The translations under genes and the position numbers were made by a program. Shown one piece after another: positions 32,832-44,892 of a stretch of 64,000 nt of DNA. Source of the stretch: Hericium rajendrae (Eukaryota; Basidiomycota; Agaricomycetes; Russulales; Hericiaceae); contig CM065878.1 of the NCBI GenBank assembly GCA_033439255.1, positions 2,542,001 to 2,606,000 on the forward strand, in the 5' to 3' direction. The number at the start of each line of letters is the position of its first letter. Position 1 is the stretch's first letter. The notes beneath the pieces were generated by a model. That model searched no databases. It saw only the letters and a program-made list of their open reading frames with translations, and had not been told where the DNA came from.

Positions 32832-35800
32832 ATGTACCAATCTCCACAACATGTCCCCCATCAACACAACCCCGCTCCCCCGCTCCCCACCCACCCGACC
32901 CCCACCCACAACCACCGCACCCCCGCTACCAAGGAGCCCTTCATCGCGCAGGGCATTCCCGCCGTCTACGTCTCCGACGCCGGCATCAAGTACGGCGATG
33001 CACACAGCAGTATGTCTTTCCTCTCTTTTCCATCACGCTCGCCAACCCGCCCCAGGCTCCACCCGCTCCTTCACCCCCATCAAGGCCGTCGGCGATGGCT
33101 CCTTCGGCACCGTCTGGCTCTGTGATTGGCATGGGGCGCTACCGCCCAATACACCCTTGTCCGCCATGCAGTCTGGCGCTGGCGCACGACCCGAGTATGC
33201 CAACAAGCGTCTCGTGGCCGTCAAGAGAATGAAAAAGAAGTGGGAAGGCGGTTGGGACGAGTGCAGGCGATTGAAGGAACTCGAGGTATGTCTTCGCTCT
33301 ACTGCTCTCGCTGGGCTCGTGCTCACTTCCCCGCAGGCATTGCGTGCGATACCCATGCATCCTAATATTATTCCCCTCTACGACTCTTTTCTCCTGCCAG
33401 AGTCTAAAGAGCTTTACTTTGTCTTCGAGCCCATGGAGGGCCATCTCTTCCAGTTAATCAAGGCCCGCAAAGGGCGACCTCTGGCTGGCGGCCTCGTTGC
33501 CGCCATCTTTCGCCAGATCGTCCACGGCCTCCATCATATACACCCTCTGGTTACTTTCACCGCGATATGAAGCCCGAGAACGTCCTCGTCACCACCACCG
33601 GCCTTCATGACTACCCCAACCTCTCGCCGCTCGCTCCTCCAGACGCTGCCCCAGAGAAGGACGTGGTTGTCATCATCAAGCTAGCCGACTTCGGCTCGCA
33701 CGCGAGACCCGCAGCAAGCCTCCATATACCGAGTACGTCTCAACGCGTTGGTATCGTGCCCCAGAGGTTCTCCTCAAGAGCAAGGACTACTCCAATCCGG
33801 TCGACATGTGGGCGCTCGGCACCATCATGGCGGAGCTCGTTAACCTGCGGCCGTTGTTTCCAGGCAAGGTTGAACTAGACCAGATCATCAAGATCACTGA
33901 GGTGTTGGGCGATCCAAGCGACGAATACGGCGTTGATGCCCGAGGCAAGGCCGTCGGCGGCGGCAAATGGTCCAAAGGGATCAAAATGGCGAAGAATGTC
34001 GGGTTTACCTTTCCGAAGGTCAGTATATGCGTCGTTTTTCTGCTGATTTTGTTCCTAAATCGTCCCGCAGATGCAGCCTAGAGATTTTACTTCGCTATTC
34101 GACCGCAATGTCCCTCCCAGGCTCATAGAGTGTATAGCTGACTTGCTCAAGTATGACCCTGCTGCACGGCTCACCAGTCGACAGTGTGTCGAGCACCCAT
34201 ACCTTCTAGAGACCAGTGCACGCGTTAACCCGCCTCATCCTCCGCTCACGATATCTACGTCTATACCGCTGCTTGCTGCTCATCGCAATGGTGTTTCTAC
34301 ATCTGGCTCTTCTTCACTGGCCGCGCAATCTCCTCGTGCTCTCCCTCCATCGCATTCGCATTCCCCGTTGCCTTCACATCATCGTCTCCATCTTAATCAC
34401 ATACCCGATGCGTCTGTTTCCCATCGTCAGGCCTTCTACTCTCCGTCTACTGGGCCCTCCACCACTTCAGAGTACGCCAGCGATCCGCAGTATGCACATG
34501 TCCACCGGCTCTCCGACCAAATGCACCCCCATCACTTTCCACCCCAGCTACAGCATTCGAATACCGTCTCCTCCGTCTCGTCCTACGACGCATCGCCACA
34601 GACGCAGAGCGAGTGGGAGAGCATGGTCATATCCCCGCACTCGGAGATTCACGAGGAGTATATCCCCATGGACATCCAGACCTCGCCCATGGCGCAGGAA
34701 TACCCGTCGCGCCCGCCGATCGAGCCCGATCCGATGCAGGAGACGACCAACGTTGCCGTGCACGAGGCCGCGGCGGGCACGAAGCTGGGCAAACTTACGT
34801 CGCTCGGCTTTCGACGCCAGCACAAGTGGGGCGGGCTCTTCGGGCACGGCGACAAGCACGCACAGCAGCAACAGGCGCATGGACAGAATGGCCTGCCGCC
34901 TGTCGATGAGATGCAGGTCACATCGAGCAGCTCCACGCCCTCGCTCAAGCGCACACAGTCATCGAGTACGGACAGCCGCTCGTTGCCCGAAGTCTCGCCT
35001 TCCGCCGCGCAACCTCAACAACCGCCGGCGCAGCAACATCAGCATCCGCCGCCCCCGATCACAGACCCAAAGAAGATGCGCAAGGAAGCAGAGCGGCTGC
35101 AACGCGAGGCAGAGATGCAGCGGCGCGCGCAGGCAAAGAAATCGCACCGCGAACAGGCGCGCGCTGTCATGGAGAAGCGGAACCATGTGCTCATGCAGGC
35201 GGGTGCGCCCGAGATCGAGTGGAAGTGGACGACATCCGCGAGCCTGCTGGGCCCGCAGGAGCCGACGACGCGGCCCCACGAGGCCGCGGCGGGCAAGCAG
35301 CGGGCGGCGGCGGGGCCTGTCCGACAACAGACGCAGAGCCCCGGGGTACCAGCGCCGTACGACCGTTGGCGCGACGAGCGGATGGCGAAGGCGCGCCGGA
35401 GAGAGTTCGACGACGACCATTCAATGTCGTCTTCGGACGTGCAGAGCCTGGGCCCCATCTCTGCGATCTCGTTCGCGACGGTCGACAGCGATCCCGGCCC
35501 GTCGCGGCTGGTGCCGCAACGCAGTTTCCTAGGCCTCAACCGCGTTTCCTCGACGACAAGCTCGCTGCGGCAGTTCGACGACTTCCCAGTGTCGGCACGA
35601 TCGTCGAATTCGCTCTCGATGGAACAGCAGCTCGTGAACGACTTCCACATGCATGCGTCCGTTGATGCTCAGTCATTTTCAGAAGCAGGCTCGCCGCCGC
35701 CGATGAAGTCCCTGTCGCTATCGCCGTCTCATTCCTGGCAGACGGTCCACCCACGGACGGCCGAGAGCCCCGACATCGCAATGCATCCGTCTGGCCCGCG

Positions 35801-36155
35801 GGTGGCCGTCCCGCTACCCTCACTGAACCCGCAGATGCCGTACGGCGGGCAAGTGCACGGCATGTCGCCAAGCCCGGGTATCGACGCGCCCAAGTCGGCA
35901 ATCAATCCGATCTTCAAGGTGGTGAGTAAATCGTCACTTCTTTCCTCACGGTCAGACTTCGCCGGATTTTGATGGACGCATTCTGATTGCGCTTCATATT
36001 GTGTGCAGCCATCTTTGCCGTCGATGCGCGGGCAGCCGCATGACCGCGGGCCAACGCCGTCGCTGCCGCCATTTTCTGAGCTTGACGCGATCTCCAAAGG
36101 GGAATTTCCACCCCTCTCACCGATGTCCTTCACTGCGCCAGACGAAGAGTTATAG
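32832..36155 (+). CDS. RCK/MAK-family (Ime2/Crk1-like) serine/threonine protein kinase
   Basis: CMGC kinase related to fungal Ime2/Crk1 regulators of meiosis, mating or morphogenesis. A Pro/Thr-rich leader is followed by the glycine loop [15 protein letters not shown] and [16 protein letters not shown]. Then come HHIH…[19 protein letters not shown], an activation loop with [19 protein letters not shown] (TEY), and [20 protein letters not shown]. The domain ends in [17 protein letters not shown] (about 34200). A roughly 600-residue disordered tail follows, rich in Gln/His/Ser/Pro with a basic Arg/Ala helix near 35080-35190. The last exon (36009-36155) ends [12 protein letters not shown]. One-base losses at 33546 (before YFHRD) and in CCC at 33708-33710 (before RSKPPY) break the frame as printed. 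Introns are near 33011-33054, 33285-33336, 34018-34070 and 35921-36008. Confidence 0.9.
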
Positions 36156-36885
36156 CATTCGCATCGTCCAAGACCCTTCTACTCTCATCGCATATCTGCC
36201 CTGCCTCGCACGCACGCACTTGCACTGTCCAGTCTGCCTTCATCTATATTTAACACCTCCCTTTCGCTGTTCATTCTTCTCGCTCCTGCTCCATCATACC
36301 GCTTCGGACCACACAACTAAACACACTCGCATGCACCGCTTGCACGCCCATCCATTCCTTCATTCAAGTTTCTTCCATTTGCACCCTTCCCGCTCGGTTT
36401 GCTGCCCGCACTGCGGTACGCACCCATCCCCTCGTTTGTGCTCTACTCGTCATCGGACCCTGGAGGCCGCCTTCGTCTTCGCGCATATAATAAGGCTCTG
36501 CCTCGTCGCCCGTTGCAGAGTGCCGCCGGCCATTGTTTGGGCTGCCGTCGGCATTGTCGTGTTAGTATTATACTGTTCAATTAGTATTCTTTTACCTTGG
36601 GCGAGGCATAGTTGGTAGACACCATGTATTCTTATGGTCTCGGCTCGTCAGGGACTAGGGCCCAATGGAAGAAAAGTATCAAAGCATTGTGCGTGGTGCG
36701 AGATAGCCCTATATAAGCCTTTCACAGAACATGATCGTTCTATTAATGTGATGCCTGTTCCCTGCTGTTCGCTTGCCGCTGGTGAGACAGATAGTCGTTT
36801 CTCATCAGGAAGCACGAGACAGTTCTCGGATATAGATTGGAGCAGGAATGTGTATTCTGGAATGCGATACAACAAAAAGGAGGGT
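36156..36885. other. Intergenic region, kinase 3' flank
   Basis: AT- and pyrimidine-rich stretch between converging genes. An open frame at 36001-36618 starts inside the kinase exon in another frame. No RNA gene recognised. Confidence 0.4.
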
Positions 36886-37539
36886 TCAATGCTCGTGGCC
36901 GTGATGAGGCTCCTGCTCGAACCGAATTCCGCTGTTCATTCAGTATGGTTAGAGAAGATCGACTTGTAAGCCAGTCGCAAGACGTACCAATATCTGGCAG
37001 AAACAAACGCAAATGGTGATACGATCAGCGTGTCTCCGTCTCCACAGAAAGAAGGAAACTAACCCGCATGCATGGGGACCAGGCTTGTCCTGCACCGAGC
37101 GCATAAGCACAAGACACAAACCAGTCTCAAGAACACGCACCAGGTTGATGAAGATCTTGGGATGGCCCAGCGGCCCAATACCTGCCCGACGCACGCATGA
37201 GTGGTTCCGACACAGACACGCAAAGCATGCTCACCGCCATCGCACGTCGCCTTGCGCCCATGCACGAGCCGCACGGGTTCGTCCGCGATCATCTCTATCG
37301 CCGCGAGCGGCTGGGGCTGCAGCTCCATGATCGTCTGCTCGAAGCGCGGGCCGTCCGCAGGCGTCGGGCGCGGCTGCTGGCTCGTCGACCACGTCGTGGG
37401 GTGGTTCGGCGCCTGCGCGACCGCGGGCGCGGGCTTTGTGGCGCTCGAGGGCGTCGCGGGGACGGAGGAAGATGCGGAGGAGGACGGCGCGGGCAAGGAG
37501 GCGGCGGGGCGCCAGGCGGGTGAGGCGGGCGGTGAACAT
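36886..37539 (-). CDS. NDUFS6: NADH:ubiquinone oxidoreductase 13 kDa-type subunit (NDUFS6), mitochondrial
   Basis: Zinc-binding accessory subunit of respiratory complex I. The N-terminus MFTARLTRLAP is a typical cleavable matrix-targeting start, followed by a Ser/Ala/Pro spacer. The conserved part reads QAPNHPTTWSTSQQPRPTPA, RFEQTIMELQPQPLAAIEMI, PVRLVHGRKATCDGG, GPLGHPKIFINL, DKPGPHACGYCGIRFEQ. It contains the Cys/His zinc ligands and ends HHGHEH. Exons: 37539-37235, 37181-37141, 37089-37064, 36993-36988 and 36931-36886. The fourth exon is just 6 nt and completes the GYCG motif. An extra base in the run at 37506-37509 disrupts the frame between the targeting peptide and the spacer. The downstream zinc domain is unambiguous. 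Confidence 0.92.
36988..36993 (-). other. NDUFS6: 6-nt microexon of NDUFS6
   Basis: Minus strand: CAG (36994-36996), then ATATTG, then GTACGT (36982-36987). Joining TGCGG + ATATTG + CGGAATTCGG gives C-G-Y-C-G-I-R, the invariant zinc-site segment. Confidence 0.85.
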
Positions 37540-39363
37540 CGTCGTCGTTGGGATCGGCGCGGGCGGTGGCGGCGGAACGGTGGACTCGGGAGGAACTGCT
37601 GGCGTGGGAAATTGGTCCCGCGCGCTTGGTTTGGCAGGTCTCCAAGAACGTCGTCTTTCTGTGGCACTCACATTCCCATCCTATTCTGTATCGCAGGCTG
37701 TTGCAGAGAAACAACTGAATATACACACACAATGAATAACTGACTTCATATCTTCCTCGGCTCATAGGTTGTCGTACAGCAACAGGTGATACAGGACAAA
37801 AGTTAAATTTCAAAGGGTATGCCCGTTGACAGTCCATCGACACACCGTCCAACACGGATATGAACCAGTGAGTTGAATTCCATTCCTTATTTTAGACCGC
37901 AGACTGTCCCCAGCTTGCAGCAACTGGAGAAACCGATATGGAAGACAATGCCTCTTTCGGGTCGCAGATTGTCGAAGAGCAACAATTGATACTACAAATT
38001 CGCATTTTCACTACTTCCTTCGAATCGCAGGGTATTGCCCGGCGACAATTATCGGACAACTTTCGTCACTCGTCCGGTCGGGCAAATTTGAGTCTCAATT
38101 AACGAGTGTAGCGGACTCTGCCATGAAGCCGATGCCACTACCATATTTTGTCGAGCTGTGGTCTGTCTGCGACAAGTACGTCTGCTTCATCTGTGTGGGA
38201 TTGAGCTTTCCAGATTTCGCTATTCCATCGGACAAAACCTTATTGACGCAGGTATAACAATTTCTCGAACTTTACAGCATGCCCAGTTCCAGTTTGGAGG
38301 CGCCATCATCTTGAGGGTCCTTGCTGACCTCGCCCGGTGCCCATCGGAATATGATGAACTTCATCACTGTATTCTGAAGCAACGATCGTGGCTCCGTCAA
38401 TGGGACGACCCGTCAATATCGTTTTGCGCCGTCATCTCCCCGTTCTCAGTAATCCCATGCTGCCATATCCCTGAATCCAGCATCCCATCTGCGCCCATTG
38501 TATTTCAGACGTCCGGCCAACGTCACGTCACTCGCTGTCCCTGCAGGCGGTCCAATCAAGAACTGAATGGGATCCTCGCCTCCGCGGCCATGCACTACCC
38601 TACATGTCTAGTGCACTCAGTTTGACGACACCTCCGATGATGTCCGACATCGTACCACAGCCTGAAGCGCTTCAATTCATCTATGGAGATGGGCTCTCGT
38701 GTACACTCGTAACATGAGCTTGGATTCACTTCATCAGAAGCCGGGAAGTTACGTGTACGTATGATTTCGCTTCGACGCTGTCGACTTTCAGGCTCTTGTG
38801 GAAATTAATTCGAGGCTTCAAGTCTAGATATGATTATTTGCAGTACATTCAGTTGCTGAACCAACCGTCATACGTTATTATTCTAGTGCTGTTACGACAG
38901 GTATTATCTCCGCTAGCTGAAAAAAAATCTGCGCGAGATGCCGCACCGATACACAACATTGCGGTGCGATCGCAGGGTTTGCGATCGAGGGCCACTCAGT
39001 TCTGTGCCAGCCAGCTGGAACCCAGCCAACAGAAAGGCAAAGCATACGGAAGCCCATTACCAGATCGAACGCACAACCTATCCAAACGGTCATTGCAATC
39101 ATCAACTACTGAGCTCACGGTGCATGTCCTAGAAATAGCGCTCTTGCGATGAAGTAGGGCTGCTTCAAGCTCATTTCGTGAGTTGTTGTTGTTCTAAATG
39201 AGCACCACTGATTGTCGACAACCACCAAAACAAGCGCCGTTCACGTTCACTCGTAGGCAGAGAAATTCAAAGAAGATATTGGATTTATAATACAATTGTC
39301 AGTTCTACTTCTACACTCCATGTCCGTTCACGTATCGTACAGTCAAAGTTTTCCGCCATCCCT
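37540..39363. other. Gene-poor stretch between NDUFS6 and HSP104
   Basis: About 1.8 kb. Open frames at 38158-38625 (155 codons) and 38796-39152 have no recognisable domain. Degenerate related strings (TCGCAG…GAGCAACAA…) recur at about 37691, 37768, 37963 and 38028. I can support nothing else. Confidence 0.45.
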
Positions 39364-42300
39364 TCAATCCATCTCCTCAATCTCGATGTCATCGTCCTCA
39401 TCAATGTCCATCGACTCCGCACTGCCGACGTGGTTTGGCTGGATCACCAGGCGGTTCCGCGGGCCGTCAAAGGTGACGTACACCGTCTCGCCGTCGCGGA
39501 TTTGATCTGACAGAAGCATCGTGGACATCGGATTGAGGAGTTCGGTCTGGATGGCGCGATTGAGCGGGCGCGCGCCGTACGTTGGTGAATAGCCGATGGA
39601 GCTGAGGTATTGTTTCGCGGCTGCGTCGATCGCGAGGGTCATCTTGCGCTCGTCCAGTCGTTCTTGGACATCCTTGAGGCGGATCTCAACAATCTGGGAC
39701 ACGTTCTTCCGCGAGAGGGCGCGCTGCAAGGGAAAGTCGGTCGATGTATTCAAGTTGGTGTGAAAAAGCGAAAACTCACGAAGATGCAGATCTCGTCAAT
39801 GCGGTTGATGAACTCTGGCGGGAAGTGGGCTCGGATAGCGCCCATCACCGTTTCCCTCGTGTCGGGGCGGACAGGGCCCTCGCCCATGTCCTGTAAGAAT
39901 GCTGCGCCGAGATTGCTAGTCATGACGATGACCGTGTTTCGGAAGTCGACTACGCGGCCTTGGCCGTCAGTCAAGCGGCCGTCGTCGAGGATCTGCAGGA
40001 ACAGCGTAACAAACTCGCGAGCTGTCTTCTCGATCTCGTCGATCAGGACGATGGAATAAGGTTTCCGGCGGACGTATTCGGTGAGCTGGCCACCTTGGTC
40101 GTGGCCAACATAGCCTGGTGGTGCACCGATGAGGCGGGAGATGGAGTGCTTCTCTGAGTATTCAGAGCCGTCGATACGGATCATCGCGTCTGGAGAGTCG
40201 AAGAGGACGGTGGCGAGCTAGAAGCGAAAAATAAGCATTCGAATTCAAGATACAAGTCGAAACAATAACCCACCGTTTTGGTCAACAGCGTCTTACCGGT
40301 ACCGGAGGGACCAGCAAACAGGAAGCTTGCAATCGGTCTTTGTGCGTTCCTCAATCCACTCCTGGACAGACGAATGGCGTTGGCCACAGCCTTCACGGCC
40401 TCGGGCTGTCCCACTACGCTCTGGGCCAGAATCTTCTCCATGCGCAGGAGCTTGTCCCTCTCTGTCGACATGAGGCGCGTGACTGGAATGGATGTCCACC
40501 GCGCGACGATCTCGGCGATGTGCTCGGGAGTGACTTCGTCAGTACCTTGACCACGAACCGCATCTTCCTCTTCTTTCTTGGCGACAAGCTCCTCAAGCTT
40601 ATGCTGCAGGTCGGGGATAGCATAGTATCTTCAGGTCGGATGCAGTCGCCAGATCATAGCTGAGGATACAAATCAGTACTCATCGAGCGTCAAAGTGAAC
40701 GATTCAAGCTTACCGTCGTTCCGCCTCGTCGGCCTTGGCCTTAAGTTCATCGATCTTTCTCCGCGCATTGTTGATATCGTCGCCACGACGCTTCTGGTTC
40801 TCATACGCAGCGAGCATGGGTCGGAGCTCCTCATTGACCTGTGCGATGGTTTTGCGGGCAACTTTCAGACGATCTTTCGACGCCTGGTCCTTCTCGCGCT
40901 CGAGGGCATGGATCTCAACTTCGAGCTCGAGCTTCTTCCGCTGGAGTTTGTCGATAGCCTCTGGAGCCGTTTCGCGCGTGACGCGGACACTGAGAACAAG
41001 AGTCAGTCAAAACCCCCGAATGTAAACCAGCTGAATGCGACATACCTAGCGCACGCTTCGTCGACCAGATCAATGGCTGAATCGGGCAACCGCCTCGACG
41101 TGAGATAGCGACTTGCCAAAGTCGCAGCCGCGATCAAAGCACCGTCCTGGATGCGGACACCATGATGCACCTCGTACTTCTCCCGGATACCGCGCAAGAT
41201 GCTAATCGTCTCGGGTACGCTCGGTTCGTTGACGATGACCTGCGCGAAACGCCGTTCCAGCGCCGCATCCGTCTCGATGTACTTCCTGTACTCTGCCAGC
41301 GTGGTCGCGCCGATACACCGCAGCTTGCCGCGGGCGAGCAGGGGCTTGAAGAGGTTGCCGGCGTCCATGCCGCCGCCCTCAGCGCCCTTGCCGGCCATGA
41401 TGAGGTGTAGCTCGTCGATGAAGAGGATGACACCCTGGCTGCCGTCCTCCGACGCCTTCTCGACCTCGCTCAGAACCGCTTTGACGCGCTCCTCGTACTC
41501 GCCCTTGTACTTCGCGCCTGCCATGAGCGCACCCATGTCGAGGGAATATAGCCGCGCGAGCAGCGAAGCGGGCACATCACGATTGACGATGCGCTGTGCG
41601 AGGCCTTCTGCAATGGCTGTCTTGCCGACACCTGGCTCACCGATAAGAACCGGGATTGTTTTTCGTCCTGCGCGATGATTATCAGTTGGACGGAAGAAAG
41701 AACACGCGAAGCCAAGATGCCTCACCTTCGGCACAGAATACGAATGACGCGACGAATCTCGTTGTCACGACCAATGACGGGGTCGATCTTGCCCTCCTCC
41801 GCAAGGGCCGTGAGGTCCACGGCATATTTGCTTAACGCGTCGAAGCCCTGCTCCGCAGTCCTGCTCTCGACTCTTCTGTTGCCGCGGTCTGTTCGATCGC
41901 AGTCTTTAGCGCAGCCTCGGTGAGGTTCGCCTCCTTCAGGATGGGCTGGATCGATGAGGCTTTGAGCAGACAAAGCAGGATGTGATCTTGGGCGACAAAG
42001 GAGTCGTGCATGGTCTTCGAGAGCGCTTGCGCATCGCGCAGAATCTTGACCGACTCGGGGTGGAGAGAAATCTTCAGGTGGTGGTGATTGGGCGGGCAGA
42101 CGGACAATGAGTTTCTGGACGGCGCGCTTTACCAATGGCTGTATACGAAAGATTAGTAGATGAACTCTGGACGCGAATCAAACGCTACTGCTCACAGGGT
42201 CGCCTCCAGCCTTGGAGATCACGGAAGCGAATAGGGGCGCCTGGCGACCTCCTGGAGTTTCATCAGCACCTTGACCTTCATTTAGCATGACGAAGGCGAA

Positions 42301-42466
42301 GTGAGCGGGGTGGACTTTGATCAAAGCATTAGCATCCAAAGTATACAGATGGAACAAAAAACGACTGCATACCTTGTGAGTTTGCATAGTCTTTCGCAAG
42401 TTGGATGGCCTCCTGAATGGTTTGCTGAGCCTTGTCGGTGAATTGTTCAATGTTTATGTTAGACAT
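39364..42466 (-). CDS. HSP104: HSP104-type AAA+ protein disaggregase
   Basis: Hexameric ClpB/HSP104 ATPase that pulls proteins out of aggregates with HSP70. It starts [20 protein letters not shown]. The Clp N-domain continues through [20 protein letters not shown] and [17 protein letters not shown]1 has [38 protein letters not shown] and the sensor/arginine-finger region [21 protein letters not shown]. The middle coiled coil is at about 41000-40620 ([20 protein letters not shown]). NBD2 has [37 protein letters not shown] and [11 protein letters not shown]. The acidic tail ends [13 protein letters not shown]. Four one-base indels break the printed frame (near 40628, 41652-41654, 41886-41887 and 42068-42070). 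All motifs are present once these are allowed for. Size of about 900 residues is normal. Confidence 0.95.
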
Positions 42467-42640
42467 CTGGGTAGAGATGGGGAGATAAGGGGAATAAAGA
42501 AGGAGATAGCTAGTCGGGGTAAGTCTATGCAGAAGAGGCACAACAGGACATACAGTCTTTATAGAGATAGGAGCAAACCGGTCGGGAGACCTGCGCTGCA
42601 GCCTCGTCGCTGAGAATGGTATAGAACTTTCTTGACGTCA
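42467..42640 (-). promoter_or_regulatory. HSP104: HSP104 promoter with TATA, heat-shock-like and STRE-like elements
   Basis: On the minus strand a TATAAA-type box lies at 42560-42565, about 95 nt upstream of the ATG. GAACTTTC at 42624-42631 is a GAAnnTTC heat-shock-element core. An AGGGG/CCCCT stress-element motif lies at about 42486-42492, and a TGACGTCA-like site at 42633-42639. Matches are short, so function is inferred from the downstream gene. Confidence 0.45.
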
Positions 42641-42799
42641 CCACATGCCTCTACCTTTTTCGGGACACGCGTCGGATGCACGTGCTCTTTCCCGGAGGAC
42701 CTCGCCTCCTCGTCGTCGCGTATCAGCCTCAAAGTACGGCCAGAGTAGGCCAGAGTCCAAGTCCAGAATATTGCATGTTCAGGTCGATGAAAAATCTAC

Positions 42800-44892
42800 T
42801 CAAGTAGGGCTAGCATGCAATAGATACACATACGTGCCATCCGCCCGACAACGAAAGACGGATGGCTCCAGATCGCCACGTTCCTTCCCAGTTGCCTCAC
42901 GAGACGCCGGTTACGAACTGCCTCAGCCATCTCCAGCGCCCCTTCGCCTTGCTCGCCCTCCCATCGCCCTCCTGCTCCGCCCCGCCGCAGCACCAGTCTC
43001 AACATCTCTATCCTGGCCAGCATTCATAACGTCCCCTTCACTCACCGTCCTCCGCATCGTTACCGACTTGACCACATCGCCCCATGACGCACGACCTGAG
43101 GGCCCAGGCCCAGGTGCATTCCCGCTCACCCGCCGCCTCCGCTCCCGCGGCATGGGCACAAATCCGGGGCTCACCGGCGACAAGCCGATCGAGAACCCGA
43201 CCGCGGGGGTGGCACATCTCCGCTAGCACCGACCGCACCCGTCCCGCCCGTCGCCATCGTGCTTCCCCGCCGTCGGCGCGTCGCTCGAGGCGACAGCATC
43301 GCGCCCGGCGACGTCTCAGAGCGCGGTGAGGTGGGCAGGGCCGAGTACCCGCCGGACGAGCGCGGGGACGCGAGAGACTCGGCTGGGGACAAGTCTGGGG
43401 TATAGACGCCGCCCCGTGTTTGCGTCGAGTGCCTCCGTACTCTTCCTGCACTCCTCCCGTTTCGGGCTCCTCGTGGATGGAGAGGGGCTCGACTTCGTCG
43501 ACGTGGACCAGCACGCCTTCTTCCTCTAGTTCCTCTAGGGTCTCGTCCTCTTCGTTCCATGTACCGACGTCGACGCCGGGACCGGCCTGGAAGCTGACCA
43601 CCCAGACGCCGCCGAGCAGAATCGCTATGCCGACGATGACAAGTGCCAGATGCGATGATGGCAGCAGCGAAAACTGGTCGAAGTAGACGAGACCATTTAC
43701 TATCGATGACAGATTATAGAAACAGAATGCGACTGAATGAATGGAACCTGCATAAGAATATCTCAAGTATTGATGGGAGGAATGGACATACGAGGACAGA
43801 CAATAGTCGGATCTGCGAGAATCAGCGCCTTATGCAGATACCACAGCTGCAGCAGTGCAAACGCCACCAGGCCGAGCAGGAGCATCCATGATTCCCATCG
43901 CCAGAACTGGTTGTCCCCGCCGATGGTGAGCATCAGCAGCTCGACGCCCGATTTAGCGAACAGAAGACACATCCCAGAGAGTATTCCAGATGTGGATGAA
44001 AATGCAAGCGCGATGAAAAGTGGGGTGCGGGACGGGCAAATCGGGGTGCCCTTGCCGCGCGTGCACGATGAGATAGATGAGGCAGAAGATCGGGGTTTCC
44101 GGTCAACCAGTGGCGTGCGTTCGGTCGTCAGATCGGTTGTGGAATTCGTGGGGATAAGGTTCGGCGAGATGGGCGGCGTTGCGGGAAGCTGGATACGCGC
44201 ACGGCGATTGTACGAGAACTCGACGATGTGCGTCTGTGGCCCACTGAGCTTCGAAACACTTGCAGGCAATACGAGAAAGTACGCACCACTGCTAAACACA
44301 CGACGACGACGAATCCGAGAAGTGAGAAGTACGCCACAAAGGCGGGGCGGCCGAAGAGGCGAGAAGGTCTTTGAGGGAATGGGTGGGCTCCGGGACGATG
44401 CCGAAGAACGCGATGAGGACGGCACCGCCGGCGATGAGGATAGTGCCAAGCACCATCCAAAGTGAGAACACATCGCCTAGGAGAAAACGCGCGAATAATG
44501 CGTTCCAAAGAAGGGAGACGGCTCCGAGGGGAGCTAGTATGACAACGGGTAACGAGGCTATTTGGTATAAAGATCCAAGGATATTCGAGGAGATGAAGAT
44601 GGCTATGGGACGAAAGATGTGTCAGAATTATGCGAGGTGAAATGACATGTCAGTGACGTCGTACCAAAGCCGAGTAACCATAAGCTATGCAGGCAAAGGC
44701 GCAGGATTAGATGTCGTGTGAGGCTCCATGAAAGGACAAGACTCACGGTCTGCGGTGCTCAACTCGCTGCTGCCCCTCTGGCAGCGCCTGGTTCAGCACA
44801 TGGCTCTTCCGTTGGATGGTCAGCCCGAGGGACTGCACACACGACGCGAGCAAGCCGACGACGATACCGGCAGCGATGTTGCCTGCAAGCAT
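42800..44892 (-). CDS. NIPA-type (DUF803) multi-pass membrane transporter, putative magnesium transporter
   Basis: The first exon from 44892 gives MLAGNIAAGIVVGLLASCVQ, SLGLTIQRKSHVLNQALPEG, QQRVEHRRP. A 20-nt exon supplies LWLLGF. After it come IFISSNILGSLYQIASLPVV, LAPLGAVSLLWNALFARFLL, SLWMVLGTILIAGGAVLIAF, a further helix FVAYFSLLGFVVVVCLA, and a Ser/Thr-rich loop. The last helices read LFIALAFSSTSGILSGMCLL, SWMLLLGLVAFALLQLWYLH, FCFYNLSSIVNGLVYFDQFS and LALVIVGIAILLGGVWVVSF. An acidic and then Arg/Ser-rich cytosolic tail closes the protein. The helix layout matches eukaryotic NIPA proteins, which are reported Mg2+ transporters. A one-base loss near 44361 shifts the frame (KDLL to RLFGRPAFVAYF). 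The C-terminus is uncertain: frames ending near 43172 and 42923 both look plausible. Confidence 0.82.
44665..44684 (-). other. 20-nt microexon of the NIPA-type gene
   Basis: Acceptor CATAG (44685-44689) and donor GTAC (44661-44664) on the minus strand. Reads P-LWLLGF-A between the first and third exons in frame. Confidence 0.75.

Noticed and set aside
34216-35532. 438-codon plus-strand open frame, very Arg-rich
   Set aside because: A shadow frame of the kinase tail exon. The reading frame that continues the kinase domain (34071-35972) is the real one.
36598-36660. tRNA-like GGGCGAGGCATAGTTGGTAGAC string
   Set aside because: A D-arm-like run only; no matching acceptor stem or T-arm follows.
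38158-38625. 155-codon plus-strand frame in the NDUFS6-HSP104 spacer
   Set aside because: No known domain and no supporting splice sites; left as unassigned.
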